A stretch of DNA of 64,000 bases, taken from Diploscapter coronatus (lineage: Eukaryota > Nematoda > Chromadorea > Rhabditida > Rhabditidae). The stretch covers positions 34,239,249 through 34,303,248 of the forward strand of contig OZ038423.1 in NCBI GenBank assembly GCA_964036155.1. The letters are read 5' to 3'. This document shows positions 1-14,992 of the stretch, one piece after another. Position numbers and translations under genes: made by a program. The number at the start of each line of letters is the position of its first letter. The first letter of the stretch is position 1. The notes under the pieces were generated by a model. The model was given only the letters and a program-made list of their open reading frames with translations, ran no database searches and had not been told where the DNA came from.

Positions 1-69
1 CACTTTAAACCTTCACCAAATTCGGATGTCTCTGATTAAGTTTTCGCCTTCGTGAATCGTATTTTTCAG

Positions 70-2273
<2,204 letters not shown>

Positions 2274-3015
2274 AGTTAAGGCAAACTCATATTCCTTCTC
2301 TTTTTCTCAGTTATCTCGAGAGCTTTTTATTTTCGTAGTTACTACCTTTTTCGAATAGTCTTCCATTTTCAAATTAGTGTATTCCAAGTTTCATATCCCA
2401 GTGAATCACTTATAGTCTGAATTTTTCATCTTTTATTTTATGAAACAATTTGGTTGTTGTGATTTTGTTGTTAGACAATATGTTGTCATGATAAAGATAC
2501 AAAAATGAATATGCTTGAAGCAAAAGTTAAGGAAGGTTGAAACCTTTCTCATATCTATGCCCAATTTCACTATCTGTTCTAAATCATTTTGAAGAAAGAT
2601 TACTTTCTTACGAAAGTTTTATATTTTTGTATTTAAAAAAATCATGAAATGCGGCGAAAAAGTAGAAAACATTTTTTTTAATTTTAAACTCATAATCTTC
2701 CGAGAGTTGCAGTAAATTAAATTAACCACTACACAAAATCAAGTAGTGCTTGTTCCTTCTTTTTCCCTTGAATTTGGCATCGAATTATTCTCCTTTCGCC
2801 TTCTAATTTGCCTATTTGAAACTTACAATTTATCATATTGTATTCGTCGCTCTCTTAAAGTTTACTTCTATTAGCTCCTTCACCATATTGCCGCTCTACT
2901 ATTACACGTACACTGATTTATCGCGTTCGCTTTCGAAATTTATACAGCATTCGTTTTTCGCTGATTTATCTTCAACGTCCTTGATTTCATCATTTTCAGC
3001 GCATACCGTTCAACA
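2274..3015. other. Intergenic spacer TGS1-CSN5
   Basis: AT-rich spacer of 742 bp between two genes on the same strand. I see no convincing coding exon in it. The last bases before the CSN5 start (TTTCATCATTTTCAG ending at 3000) form a strong 3' splice signal with no matching upstream exon that I can identify. It is either a 5'UTR intron end or a trans-splice acceptor. The spacer is longer than the roughly 100 bp typical between genes of a C. elegans-type operon. Confidence 0.6.
2986..3000 (+). promoter_or_regulatory. 3' splice signal 15 nt before the CSN5 start (candidate trans-splice acceptor)
   Basis: TTTCATCATTTTCAG lies 15 nt upstream of the CSN5 ATG and matches the nematode acceptor consensus TTTTCAG. 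I could not assign an upstream 5'UTR exon. In nematodes such an unpaired site just before the start codon usually accepts a spliced leader. A cis 5'UTR intron is the alternative. Confidence 0.45.
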
Positions 3016-6000
3016 ATGGCAGAAAGCATGGAAGCGGTAGCTCCAACGGGAACGGGCACAGACAACTCGATTCCCCAGCAGAACTGGGAACTCGCCAATC
3101 AGGTTGGCACATTCGAATTTTTTCAATAATAAATTTCACTGATTTTCGATATCGAACCTGTAAAAATCAATAAAATGATTGCAGATCAAAGTGGACGAGT
3201 TGTTCGAGCACAGCGCATCGATCCAGTCGGAAATTCGTGCGGCCAAACCCTGGGACAAAGACCCACAATACTTCAAACTCGTGAGTTTTTTCCTCATCAA
3301 GAAGTGACAGTTAAAAACTTAGAAATCGAATTTAGTTTATTGTCGAATTTGAAAATTTCGTTTCTTTCTTCGGTATTTTAATTTCTCGAGCTAAAAATCA
3401 TATATTGGAGGTGAGGCTGTCTGCCGTCGCCCTGTTGAAGATGGTGATGCACGCGAAGCGCGGAAAAAATATTGAGGTGAGTCAAGTTGATTTTTAAATG
3501 GAAATTATTATCTGCAAGGGATGAATTTCTTCCGAATACAAATGTGAGTTTTTCAAGTAACCCATCGTTTAATGTTCTTGAACATGTTGACCAATTGCAT
3601 ATTCATTTCTGTGAGGAAGCCCATCCAATCTCGTCTCGTAAAATATGGACGATCGCTAATAGTTTTCAGCAAGAATTCATATTCGCAAGTTTACCTTTAT
3701 TTTCATCCACCATTTGTAAATTCCGTCTATTTCTTCTTTGTCGCCTCAAAAGGACTGGATAAATAGCTGAATGTAGCTTGTTAAAAATTCGGCAGACGTT
3801 CAATTTTTCCTTCTCATTTTTTTTGTAAATAAAGTGAATGCTTCAGGTGATGGGGCTGCTGCAGGGCCGAGTGGACGCGCACTGCTTCATCATTCTGGAC
3901 ACATTCGCCCTGCCCGTGGAGGGCACGGAGACTCGCGTCAATGCACAGCAGCAGGCCTACGAATACATGACTGTATACACTGATCGCTCCGAGAGAATGG
4001 GCATCAAGGAAAAGGTCAGAAAATAATGTGATTTGGAAGAAAAGTTGTTTGAAGAAATCACAATTGATATTTTCATGGTTCAAAATTATACCTGAATGTT
4101 CGTACTTTCATTGAACATCATGTTTTTTTTCTGTCAAACAAGGAATTTTTCCCTTACTGGATTTTGGATTTTATTTTTAAATTCGATTTTGTTCTCAAAA
4201 GAGTCGAATTCTAATCCAGTATTCCTTTAAGGTTAGATTTATCAACACATTTTTAAGAGAACCAGTATAATTGTGCTTGTTTAACTTTCCAGATCGTTGG
4301 CTGGTATCACAGCCACCCAGGTTATGGCTGCTGGCTGTCGGGCATCGACTGCGCCACACAGCAGATGAATCAGCAGTTCCAGGAGCCCTGGCTCGCCATC
4401 GTCGTCGACCCCCTCAGGACTATGAGTGCTGGAAAGGCGAGACATTTTAGAGACATTAGAAGATTTATGTCGATTGTTGAAACACGTTTCCAAAATGAAC
4501 AGACATGACAATAAGTGATGTCGCTTTATTTTCGACAGAATTCTCGTTTCTTTCATTTTTCCTGATGGAAACTCTAAATTTACCCATTGAAAAGATATAA
4601 TTGGAAGCGTCTGCCTAGCAGAATATTTTGACATTCGTTCATGGAATTCATTTTTTTCGATAACCATTTTCAATATCCTTCTTGCAGGTGGATATCGGAG
4701 CTTTCCGCACTTACCCCAAGGGCTACAAACCCCCAGAACGCGGCCCCCAGGAGTACCAAATGATTCCCATCAACAAGATCGAGGATTTCGGCGTCCACTG
4801 CAACGAGTACTATCCCCTCGAAATCCAATTCTTCAAGTCCGAACTCGGTATGTGCATTTTATGCGATTCGATGAATTGCATAAACTTTCCGAATGGGAAC
4901 ATATTCCTTTGCCAGATAGTGAAGGAGTATGCATTTCGATATCTTTCACAGAAGCTATTCATACTGGAAGAAAGGTTTTGTTGTACAAGCGATTGGTCGC
5001 TACCAAAAATCTTTCTATTCTTTTTTTTCTATAATATTCTCCATTTCGGGAATGAAATATCGAATTTAATGAAGGATAGATAGAATCCCTTGGTTATTCT
5101 TTCTAGCTATGCAGTTTATTTGCAGATGCACAACTGCTGCGAGCCCTGTGGAACTCGCACTGGCTAAACACCCTGAGCTCGTCCCCTCTGCTCTCAAATG
5201 TCGAGTTCATCCGCAACCAGATGGCCGATGTCACGCAGAAACTCAAGGTCATTGAGAAGGCATGCGGCTCTTCGAAACCATCTGAGGTAAGCTTTGATTC
5301 CGCTTCTGAAGCAAAAGACATATACATATTTAATGTCAAATTTACTAAACATTCCTGAAGTATGAGCGGCATATGAGTCTGCATTTATTTAAAAAGACAC
5401 TTAGAAAATAGAGAGGATAGATTTCATAATCTTTGACGTTTCTACATTTCAACGAGTTAACTACCTGAATAGTAAACAAATTTTTCTATTCGAGCAATTT
5501 TTATTCATCTTTCCTGCTTTTACATATTTTATTTTAAAATTATGGATTTATGCGTTCTGTTCCAGAAAACAGTTCATCAGATTTTCTCCTAATTGCGATG
5601 AATTCGAATTTCAGCAGACGTTCGAGAAGTTGCAGAAGGTTGCGTTGGACAGCGAGTCGATTGGACACGAGGTGCTGGCCGGCCACCTCTCGCAATGCCT
5701 CAAGATGCACCTTTTCGGGGCTGGGGACAAGAATTTCAAGTGAGTTCAAAAACTCGATCTACACTACATTGACTTTTCCTTTATACAGCTTGTCAAAAGT
5801 AAAAATCAGATAATTAGGAAATTCAATGCTCAAATATTGCGATCTCGTAAGAAGTGTTTTTATTTTGGTTCAGAAAGTTTAAATGCTTAACTTTTAACAA
5901 CAGAGAATTGGATTATTTCTCATGAGATTCTCTGAAATTTTGATCTTTTCGACTTCAATTCAAAACGAGTGAAAAACTCATTTGCATATCCCGGAAATTT

Positions 6001-6387
6001 TGTTTATGTTCGGTATTCATAATATTCGTAGGAAAATGAAAAAAAAAAGTTTGATTCAAATTTTCTGAATTTTTATTCGGTCTAGCAGCAGTTGTACGTG
6101 ACTCGTGAATAATTCAATGACTTTTCAAAATTTATGCAATTGAAGATTGCTAGATTTCCTTATGAATTTTTCATTCCTAATCATGAAACGACTTGTTAGC
6201 AATAGGAATGATTGTATGATAATACACGTGAAAATATTTTAAATCCTATTAACACATTTTGCTACCAGAAAATATCACATGAGATATTTTTTTATTTTAT
6301 AATTTCATTTTCAGACTGGAGCATGCATCGAAGGCGAATGGGAGCAATGAAGGACAGAAGATTATAGATGCAGACATGGTCGAATAG
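3016..6387 (+). CDS. csn-5: COP9 signalosome subunit 5 (CSN5/JAB1), metalloprotease
   Basis: Catalytic subunit of the COP9 signalosome, which removes Nedd8 from cullins and so regulates cullin-RING ubiquitin ligases. Nine exons: 3016-3102, 3185-3280, 3411-3476, 3847-4014, 4293-4436, 4688-4847, 5126-5286, 5615-5739, 6315-6387. They join in phase to 359 residues; human CSN5 has 334. The JAMM zinc site is intact: Glu83 (NIEVMG), then His145, His147 and Asp158 in [14 protein letters not shown], each exactly 7 positions later than in human. [15 protein letters not shown] and [13 protein letters not shown] are near identical to the family. The C-terminal part is the helical CSN5 tail and is less conserved. 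The start was chosen because ATG 3016 opens the first in-phase exon (MAESMEAV…NWELANQ, matching human TWELANN). The intron after 4436 has a GC donor (AAG|GCGAGA), and the intron before 3411 ends in GAG. Confidence 0.97.
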
Positions 6388-7127
6388 AGCTGCATGGAAG
6401 GATAGGAGGATAAGCAGTCAGAGATATTCTCAAGCTACCGGTATCATTAAAAATTTTTAAAACTGTAATGTCATTATCAGAGTCAACTAACTGATTTATA
6501 TAGATGGTTAGATCTCATTTTTTGAAAATATTTATTCTACATTTTCATTCACTTTTTTCCTTCCTGGACTTCTAAAACTTATTGAGACAACATGAATTTG
6601 ATCTAAACCCTTCTGAAATTAGTCGTTTGACTCTCTAAGCTTTTTTTTTTTTATTTATACCGAGCATCGTTGAAACTCAAAAACATTTTCGTTCGATTTT
6701 TATATAAAGTATGCAATTTTAAAACAACAAACTAACGCATTTATTATGCAGAAAAAAATCAAAACAACGATAAGAGAAAATTTGAAGAAAAAAAGAAAAA
6801 TGATAAAAGCATACGAATTGAGATCATCGGGGTGAATTTGTCATTTGCATAGAAAATATAAAACTAGATCTAAATCTGAAAAGGAAAAACTGTGGCACAA
6901 GGATTGACGTAGAGAGACACTGGGGCTCTGCTAGATGGAATGGGTGGCCTTCGACAGTCTTCGTAAGAAATGGGTTTTTGGTGAGACAAAATTTCGCTCC
7001 TGTTCTATTGCTAGTAAAATTTCTTACAAATAGCCCGTCTTACTACAAACTGATTCAAAGTGATGTACGATATGAAGAGAGGGATAAATATGCTTATCTA
7101 ATAGTGGCCGAATGGCTGAATATGCTT
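6388..7127. other. Convergent spacer CSN5 / flp-10-like gene
   Basis: AT-rich 740 bp between the 3' ends of two convergent genes. It should hold both 3'UTRs. I see no exon in it and no unambiguous AATAAA close to either stop. Confidence 0.55.
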
Positions 7128-7563
7128 CTAGAGGATGAGTTGATCGAGCATGAGCAAGTCATCATTCGGGTTGGATTTCCTCTTCCCGAATCGAATGTAG
7201 CCACTCCTCATTCCGTTTGCAGAGGCTGCTTGTCGCTTCGCATTCGCCACTGCCATAGAGCGGCGGAATCGGTCTGCAAATGAATAATATTGCAGTTTTG
7301 AAACGGAAATAATAAATACTACAATTTCGATATTTCAATGGGAAGGATTTACCATCTTTGTAAATTGTCGAAATGCTTGAATACTCATTCATCCAGGATA
7401 TAATGTAAAAATTATGGATAGAAGCTTTTTTAATTTAGTGATGAATAAGGCGTAAAATTCGTATCTAACGTTCTAACGGATATATGAATTGCTCACCTTC
7501 AGGCATTGCATTAATAAGCAGAATTACTAGGAAAAGTACGAAGAATATTGATAGACATTTCAT
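7128..7563 (-). CDS. flp-10: FMRFamide-like neuropeptide precursor, FLP-10 type
   Basis: A 70-residue prepropeptide in two exons, 7563-7497 and 7273-7128, with a GTGAGC donor, an ATTTGCAG acceptor and a joint codon GAC. Residues 1-19 are a signal peptide (MKCLSIFFVLFLVILLINA, likely cut after Ala19). A Lys-Arg site then precedes the peptide QAASANGMRSGYIRFG, which is followed by a second Lys-Arg. The Gly would be the amide donor, giving QAASANGMRSGYIRF-amide, possibly with an N-terminal pyroglutamate. C. elegans FLP-10 is QPKARSGYIRF-amide, also a single peptide flanked by dibasic sites, so RSGYIRFG and the leading Gln point to flp-10. The acidic C-terminal tail (residues 53-70) resembles spacer sequence common in FLP precursors. 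Established knowledge: FLP peptides are released from neurons or other secretory cells and act on GPCRs. Family assignment rests on one motif, but precursor organisation supports it fully. Confidence 0.9.
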
Positions 7564-10500
7564 TTTGCTTCACGAACAAGCAAAAGGGGATTACTGTAAA
7601 TTCCGATTTAATTTTTCGAAAAAATTAAAATAACGAAAATTCGAACAATCTCAAATGAACGAACGAAGGTATTAAGATTGGATACTTTAGAAAGGAATGT
7701 GGAGATATGAAAATGGAACAAACGAAGAAAGCTTTTAAAACAGTAGTTATGATGAGCAGTAAAATCGTAGAAAGAGGGGATAATGATTCTTTTAGAAAAT
7801 ATTAATCTCAAAGACTTGTACAAATTATTTTTTAAGACGGAAAAATATCTTGATATGTGCAAAAAAATTCCAGCGAACAGCAGATTGCCATTTAGTTTGC
7901 TGCATTGTGGCATGACATGTGTGCATTGAAAGAACGATTCTGCACGGTCCGATCATATTTCCCCCTTCCTCGCCTCTTTCCCCTAACTGCAGCTATTTTC
8001 ATCTTCCTCACAATTCGGAATTATCTATTTCACGATCAAATAATCAAAAAGAAGACATGATAATCGATGCTGTAAAGGAGTAGAAGAAGAGGAATTGCTT
8101 CCTTCCTTTGATTCTTGAAGACAATCAAGCAGAAAGAATGAAAGAAGGAAGTGCAAGGCAAATGGCACATTGTCACTCCACGAAATGACACACGCTTTGC
8201 CCTCTTATCTGATTGTCTGATTTACAACCGATAATCATGTTAGCAGAAGAGCAGAAGTTTCGGAGTAGTCGACTTTGAATAGAACTGCAGAATTTATATC
8301 GGACTATACAAGCTCAGCAGCAGCAGAATGACATCCACAAACTGAATTCCCACTCAAATCACTAACAAACTTATCTCACGCCTACAATTTCTTCAATATT
8401 TTAAAATCAAAATCGTACATATCCATGAGAAATTTTCAGCTAAATTTCCCACAAATCTGTAATCAACCTGAATTTTTGAGTTAGGGAAGAAATTATTTTG
8501 AAAAGTTAGAATTCTTGGACAAATGAACTAGAGTCTGATGAGCTGACACATTCCATATTTGCGAATTCGAGTCATAGTATTCAATTTCTGACACGACTGG
8601 GTTTGTTTGCCAAAAAGAATGAACTAAATACGGTAGAACAGAAGAAGAGGTTGAGTCAAAATTGCCATATTTGGATTAGGTTCATAAAAGGACTGAATAA
8701 ATGCACACAATCATTGAACGAGTTCCTATTTTGGAGAGCATGATATTGATAAAAGTCGCTATTATTATCGTCATAAATATGTGCAATAATATCCATTATT
8801 TGGTGAGTACGAGTGAGAAAAATATCACATTAACTTTCTGGAGAAAGATGTCGGATTTTTTGAAGGGAGGAATGTTTTTGATAAAATCGAATTGGCGCTG
8901 CAAATGAAAGGCAATGAGAAATATGATGCGCACTTGGAGTAGAAATGCAAAAAACTAACAAACAGATGGAGCGGGTTCAAACCGGTACATGAAGTACATG
9001 ATATTGTATCATTTGCAGCCTGATAGTGTCGCGAAGTCTTAAAATTGCAATTTTAAGAAATATTACGTACAGCGAGAAAAAGTTTTCCTAAATTCTCTCA
9101 TCTCTGTACGCTATTTTTCATGTTTCGAATTGCGACATTTCCAAGTAGCCCTATCATTTCGTGTATAGGGAAAATCAGCTGAGTACCTTGTTTGACTGTC
9201 GTTTTGTCGCTTTGCCATTTTAGGAATTATCACAAGGAATCTCTCTCCTTCTCTTTTCATTCCTTCCTTTCCCATTTTATATCAGCATCTTCATCTAAAA
9301 TTGCATCTGCTTTCCTGAAATATCGCAATTCCCAGTTCCAAAACAAAGCCCGTTCAAATTCTTACGTAAGAATTACGAACATGTCATTCTTGCTGGATAT
9401 AGTTTAAGTTCAACTATAACGTTATGAGACTGTTAATGAAATGTATCGCTGATTAAAGAAAAAGTAGATTATTGCGCATTAGATTCGTCATAATTTACAT
9501 TGGAATGCTCAGAATACTTATGCACAAATTGAGCAGAATATGATTTTGTATGGCACAGTCAACATGACTGACGATACTTTTGCAAATGAAAAGATGAAAT
9601 AACTAGTCGAAAAATATGACATAATCCTGGGTAATCTAGTCGTAAATTGACGAATCGATTGTGGTTTCGAATTGATAAATTAGAGAAGAACCAAACCAAA
9701 TTGTAAGTAACTTCTTTTTCTTGTCCTTCTGCATTTGCCTCTCGATTGAATACAGTCTCTTTTTGCCTTTTCCCTGTCCTCTGCCTCTGCTTCGAATCTT
9801 TGAATCGTTCGGCGCCATTCCCTTCTCCCCCTCCCTTCCCTTCTTCTCTTGGTTCTCGTTTTGTCTTTCATCTCTTCCCTTATTTTTCCACTTTTTCACA
9901 TTTCATTTCACGTTGACCTTAACTTGAAAACACAACGTTGTCGATGATAACTTTGAGAGAAATTCCAAGGGTCAGGACTCATAAAATGCACCTCGAAAAT
10001 GACAGAAAAATTCAACAATTCGTCAGACAATCAAAACGTTCACAAGTAAGTTCTTAACGGAGTTTTACGACAGAAATGGAGTCTCTAATTGTCAGAAATC
10101 AAAAGTCTTGCAATTTTTGGAGTACTAGATTTAAAAAATTTCAAAACTCATTAACACCATTTTAGATTATGCCATTCCCTAATCATAAATTGTTGACAAC
10201 CAATGACAATTGAAATATCCAGAGAATACGAAATCCGCACATTTAGAAGTGATTTGAATACCGAAAATGATGTCATTGTCTGACACATTCTTGAGTTCTT
10301 TCGTAATTCGTTTTCTAATGATCAGAAATTTCGAAATGCACATCATGAAATTTTACAGGACCAGCCAGAAATTTGGGAAACGTTTCTATCTTTTTAAAGA
10401 AGAAAAAACAAGTCTAAACAAACTTTAAACTCAATTTGACGAATTTTCCCACCTACTTATGTTTAAAGATATTATTTGTTAATTAATGTTCAAATTTTCT

Positions 10501-13500
10501 TTGGGACGAACATTTCATGAATGATTTGAAGAATTTTTCTAACTTTCTTCTCCTAATTTTGGAATTGGAGGGCATGCAATAATTTTGGGACTGAAGATAA
10601 GAATCTCAATTCGGAATAATGACAAATACAGATGCAAATCGCGCTTTCTGTTCTTTGCCCCAGGAAAAATAAAACGATTGTGGATTGTTTGGTTTAGGAA
10701 AAATAATAAGGGAAAAGAGAAGAGAAATACAAACGAAAATGAAGGTAACCAGGTCGGTAGATGAGATACAAAGAGAAACCAAAGAGAAAAAGTAAGGGAG
10801 ATGCACGAAATTATAGAACGAAACCTGGAAACGAGGAGTTGAAGAGCTGGATAGTTGAAATTGAAAGGACTGAAAGCACAGCAACCATACAAGCTGAAGG
10901 GAGAACTGAAACAAGAACAAAGGGATACTAAATGATAGAATGGCAGAATGGATGCTGAATGCTACAAATTAACATAAACATTCGAACCATTCCATGCCAT
11001 TTTGCACTAGATCGCCCACTTTCATCGATGATTTGGTTTGATTTAGTTTTGAGCTGTTTGATTTTAGCTCAAAATAAACATAGAAAATACTTTCATTAAA
11101 CTCGGAAGAGTATTAAGCCAATTACAGAAATCGTGACGGTCTTAAGATGATATAGATTAAATTTGAAGAAAAAATATTCTTGAAAATGCTTCATTCGATA
11201 ATTCTTATTCAAGAAATGCATATCCCTGACTCAGATTTGATGAGCAAATGAAAATTGAAATGGAACTGAAAATTGGCACCTTAGCTATAAGCAATAAGAG
11301 ATAAATGATCTGGCAGCTCCCTTTCCAATCAGAAGACTGCACAATTGCCCTTCACAAAACAAAATGACAGGAAGATTTATGGAGCAGAAACACGCAGAAA
11401 CGCACAAAAATGCTGTGAATCCATGCACTTCCAACGTTCAAAAACATCTGAATCACAGCTATTATCTCATTGCTGTTTAATTAGAGCATTTGATGTTGAG
11501 AAGTCGAGAAGGTGAGACAAAATAAAACGATATAAAGATTTCAATATACAAAATATTCATGGCGCAATATTGAAATGTATTCAATTCACTTACTAGCAAT
11601 CAACTATGCAGGGATTAAGCCAAATCCTTTGTGCGGGATCCCCTACAACAAAATATTCCGCTATAAATTCTTGTTGCAGATCCGCTATGCAACAACTATT
11701 ATAGGAAAATTTAAATCGGCAGACCCCCTTCCCTATAATTTTTAGTTTTGGCTGAAAAATGTCTAGTTCTTTCAGCGATCTGCTAATAACTTCGCATGAA
11801 AATCCTTGTATCGTTCATGTATCACTATTGCTCAGTTTTTGCCAATAACCAACTCGCTAATTCTCATATTAGAGACTCAAAAATTAGCTGTTTCTAAGCA
11901 AAATCGAACTCGATAGGAAAGGTAAGATTCATAGGTAAGTGAAGAATTAATGAAAAAGCACCGCAGTCACTTGACCCAACTTTATCGCACGTTTGACTGA
12001 AAACGCTACATTGGACGTCATTGTTACACGAGGTTAGGTACAAAAGAATGAAACATGAATGACCAGGGTTTATATCTGCATGAGGCAATAATTGACTGAA
12101 TGAATGAGTCATTAACAAATTGCATGAATATCGTTGTTGCGTAGAAAAGTCACAAATAATCCCGAAGGAAACAAGATTTTAATAAAATTTCGTGACAATG
12201 GCTATAATAATCACTGCTCAGTGTCAAAATTGGTAACTAGTATTTTTCATCGTCACAATTTGTAAATATAAGTGCACTTGTATATAGTTCTTAATATTAT
12301 GCACTTATCATGGCCATTAGATCAAATTTGCAAGGAAAATGATAAATAGAGTTTCGAGTAAGAAAAATCTAAAGTAACTGATCTCAGGCAGGCAATGATT
12401 TAGAGGATCTGGGCGATCTGAGAATTGCGAACGGCATTTATCTGTCTCTTTTTCTCCCACTTCTCGGCTATCTTCAATCTTCTCACATCTCTACCTGCAT
12501 GGCATCGTACGCATCATGAGAATGGCAAGAAGAAGGAGAAAAGAAGGAGAGAAGAAACACCTTTTTGCAGCCCGTCTTTTCCCCGACGTGCTGGTTTAAA
12601 TAAACGGTTGCTGGAGGAAAATCGCGCACGGGCATGTTGCAGACAAGGAAATGGGAGGGAAGGCGGTATTATGATAGAATAAAGGGAATGTATTACGGCA
12701 GATCAAAACAAAACAGGCATTAAAAGATAAATGCACGATCAGAAAATGCTGTAGAATTGCGAACAAATTGCATTATGATCTACGAGCGAAAAGTTGGCAG
12801 AGGCATAAAGAATTGAAATGAAACAACTGGTCGGCCACCTGCATGATGATTCTGGCAGACTGGCAGAGAGCTGAAGAATGCGGCTCGATATTAAAAGCCA
12901 CACGCTACTGAGTAACCATGATGAAATTAGAATTCCCGATAATTTGATATGAAACTCGACAAGTACAAACAGAATGGTGGAAGGTAGAAAAATGATAGAC
13001 CGATTTAGCAGAGTAGAAGAATACTGATATTAACTAATCAACAGGAATGGCTATCAATCACCTCATAATAATCATTGCACTTGCACTCTGTCACTCGATT
13101 CTTGGCTAATTCGATCGCAAATCGCACCGCAAAACCAACACCAAAACCGTTTCGTCGCATTTCATTAAAAAATTCATTTACGAGAAAACCTATTCAGCTT
13201 GAATATGTAATCTATACATTGAACAGTCACACAGTCTGATGGGTCATTAGGAGTGATTTGAAAAAATACATTCAACCAACAAAGAATGTCTGATCATAAA
13301 TGGGAGAAATAGAGATGGGCAAAAGTGCGGGACATGATTTTTAGCATTCTACATGATAGATTTCTAGAGATGGTTTAGTTGAATATCTTAAACTGTGATA
13401 ACATAGAACAACTAAATTAGGAGGCAATTCTTAGTCTAGTTGATTCAGAGAATATGGGCCAGAATTGAACGAAATTGATAATTTCTTAATTTCAGTATTT

Positions 13501-14992
13501 TAGCAAGAAAAGTTGTTCCGAGCTAGGAATAGGAACTGTTGAAACCTGTAAGCCTGATTCCGTTCACCTATGATATGAACAAAGCGGAAAAGTGGATTTA
13601 TTTCTAAACTTTTAAACTTCACTTTCAAATAATGAACAAAATTGGAAAAGAATTGCACGTTTCTAGATTCAAATACGTTTAAAATGGAAGGATAGTTGAA
13701 CTAAAACATCTGATTCGAGTTGTGCTTGCCCAAATTAGGCAAGACTATGCTGTTTTAACAGGGAAGGAAATGCCCATGTAAAGAGCGAAACAATCCGTTT
13801 CTGATTCTGTTTGATTCGATTTGACCACTTCCCATTTTTTCTCCCTTCTCTCGCTCCGTGTTTGAGATTTTCCTCCACTCTTCTACTCGGTTACACACAT
13901 CACGTATCAGACAATTCTCCGGTTCACACCAACTGCCCACTGCTTCTAAACTAATTTGTGGAAAAAGGACCAGCTTCAGTTTAGCAATGTTACTTCCATA
14001 CAACAAACACCGAGTTGTTCAAGCGAAAAATCGAGAATCGACAAAGTGATGTATGACAATAATGTTACTGATGCGTGAATTATTGATAATTGAAGCCACT
14101 GATATGTCAGAAATCTAAATTTGTTCCAACTCCTATTCAGAAAATCTTTTTAGAGTTTAGTTCAATTCCGTTTCAATATTTTCCAGTTCATGTTCTCTCA
14201 TCGTAAATTCCGACATAAACGTTAGATCCTAATTTAAAACAAAATATAATAAATAGGTTGGTAAGAAAGATCTGCCGCATTCATTTTCTAATTTTTCTTA
14301 AAGTAGGTGAAGAACGGTCTAAATGAAGTTGGTGGCATACGTTTTATCTTGATAATTTGTGCAAAATAGCTGTTTCGTTTGAATATAATTTGAGTAATCA
14401 TTGAAATGAACTTGAAAAAAAAACAACTGAATATTACAGAACTTTACTACCAACCTAATATTATGAATGTTGATATCGGGGGTGGGTCGGAATTCCGATG
14501 ATTTTGAGCGATTTTTTTTCATTCCGGTTTCGCAAATTTTTAAATTCCATTCCGGCTCACCTCTGGTTGATATCGTTTTAAATGAAATTTCGTTGAAAAA
14601 TGCTAGCTTTGAAAGTTTATGAATAAAAATATCTGATATTCAACTTATTGCTGTTTTAGTAAAACTAACGATACCTTTAAAGAATTTGTTTCTCATATCT
14701 AATCTTCGTCTACCATATCGTTGTGCATCACCGTCAATACATCAACGCACTCAAAATCGTGCTCTCCAATTCCATCTCCGTTCCGTTTCGATTTCGAACC
14801 TGTTTACTCACATCTCTATTCCTTGCAAGTCCTGTCTATCAGTCATTCTCGATAATTCTCTCGGATTCAGCAGCTTGTTCCTGTCGTCTCGTCATTCAGA
14901 TGACCTCAATTGCTATCCTCCTCTTCCACTCGCTTTCTCTTCTCTAAATCAACCTTCCTTTCACTCCCCTCTCACTTCAGTCCCTTATCCAA
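7564..14992. other. Intergenic region between divergent genes, no gene seen
   Basis: About 7.4 kb of AT-rich DNA between the start of the flp-10-like gene on the minus strand and the lectin gene on the plus strand. Open frames here are short and compositionally biased (for example the pyrimidine-rich stretch at 9,720-9,930) and show no splice-phase continuity or domain signal. It presumably contains the cis-regulatory DNA of both flanking genes. Confidence 0.5.
14967..14980 (+). promoter_or_regulatory. 3' splice signal 12 nt before the lectin start (candidate trans-splice acceptor)
   Basis: CCCTCTCACTTCAG ends 12 nt before ATG 14993. It has a polypyrimidine tract and a CAG, and no upstream exon was identified. 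It fits either a spliced-leader acceptor or the end of a 5'UTR intron. Confidence 0.4.

Noticed and set aside
9636..9927. Open frames on both strands in a pyrimidine/purine-rich tract
   Set aside because: Low-complexity composition (Lys/Arg/Glu or Ser/Phe/Leu runs) and no splice context or domain; expected by chance in such tracts.
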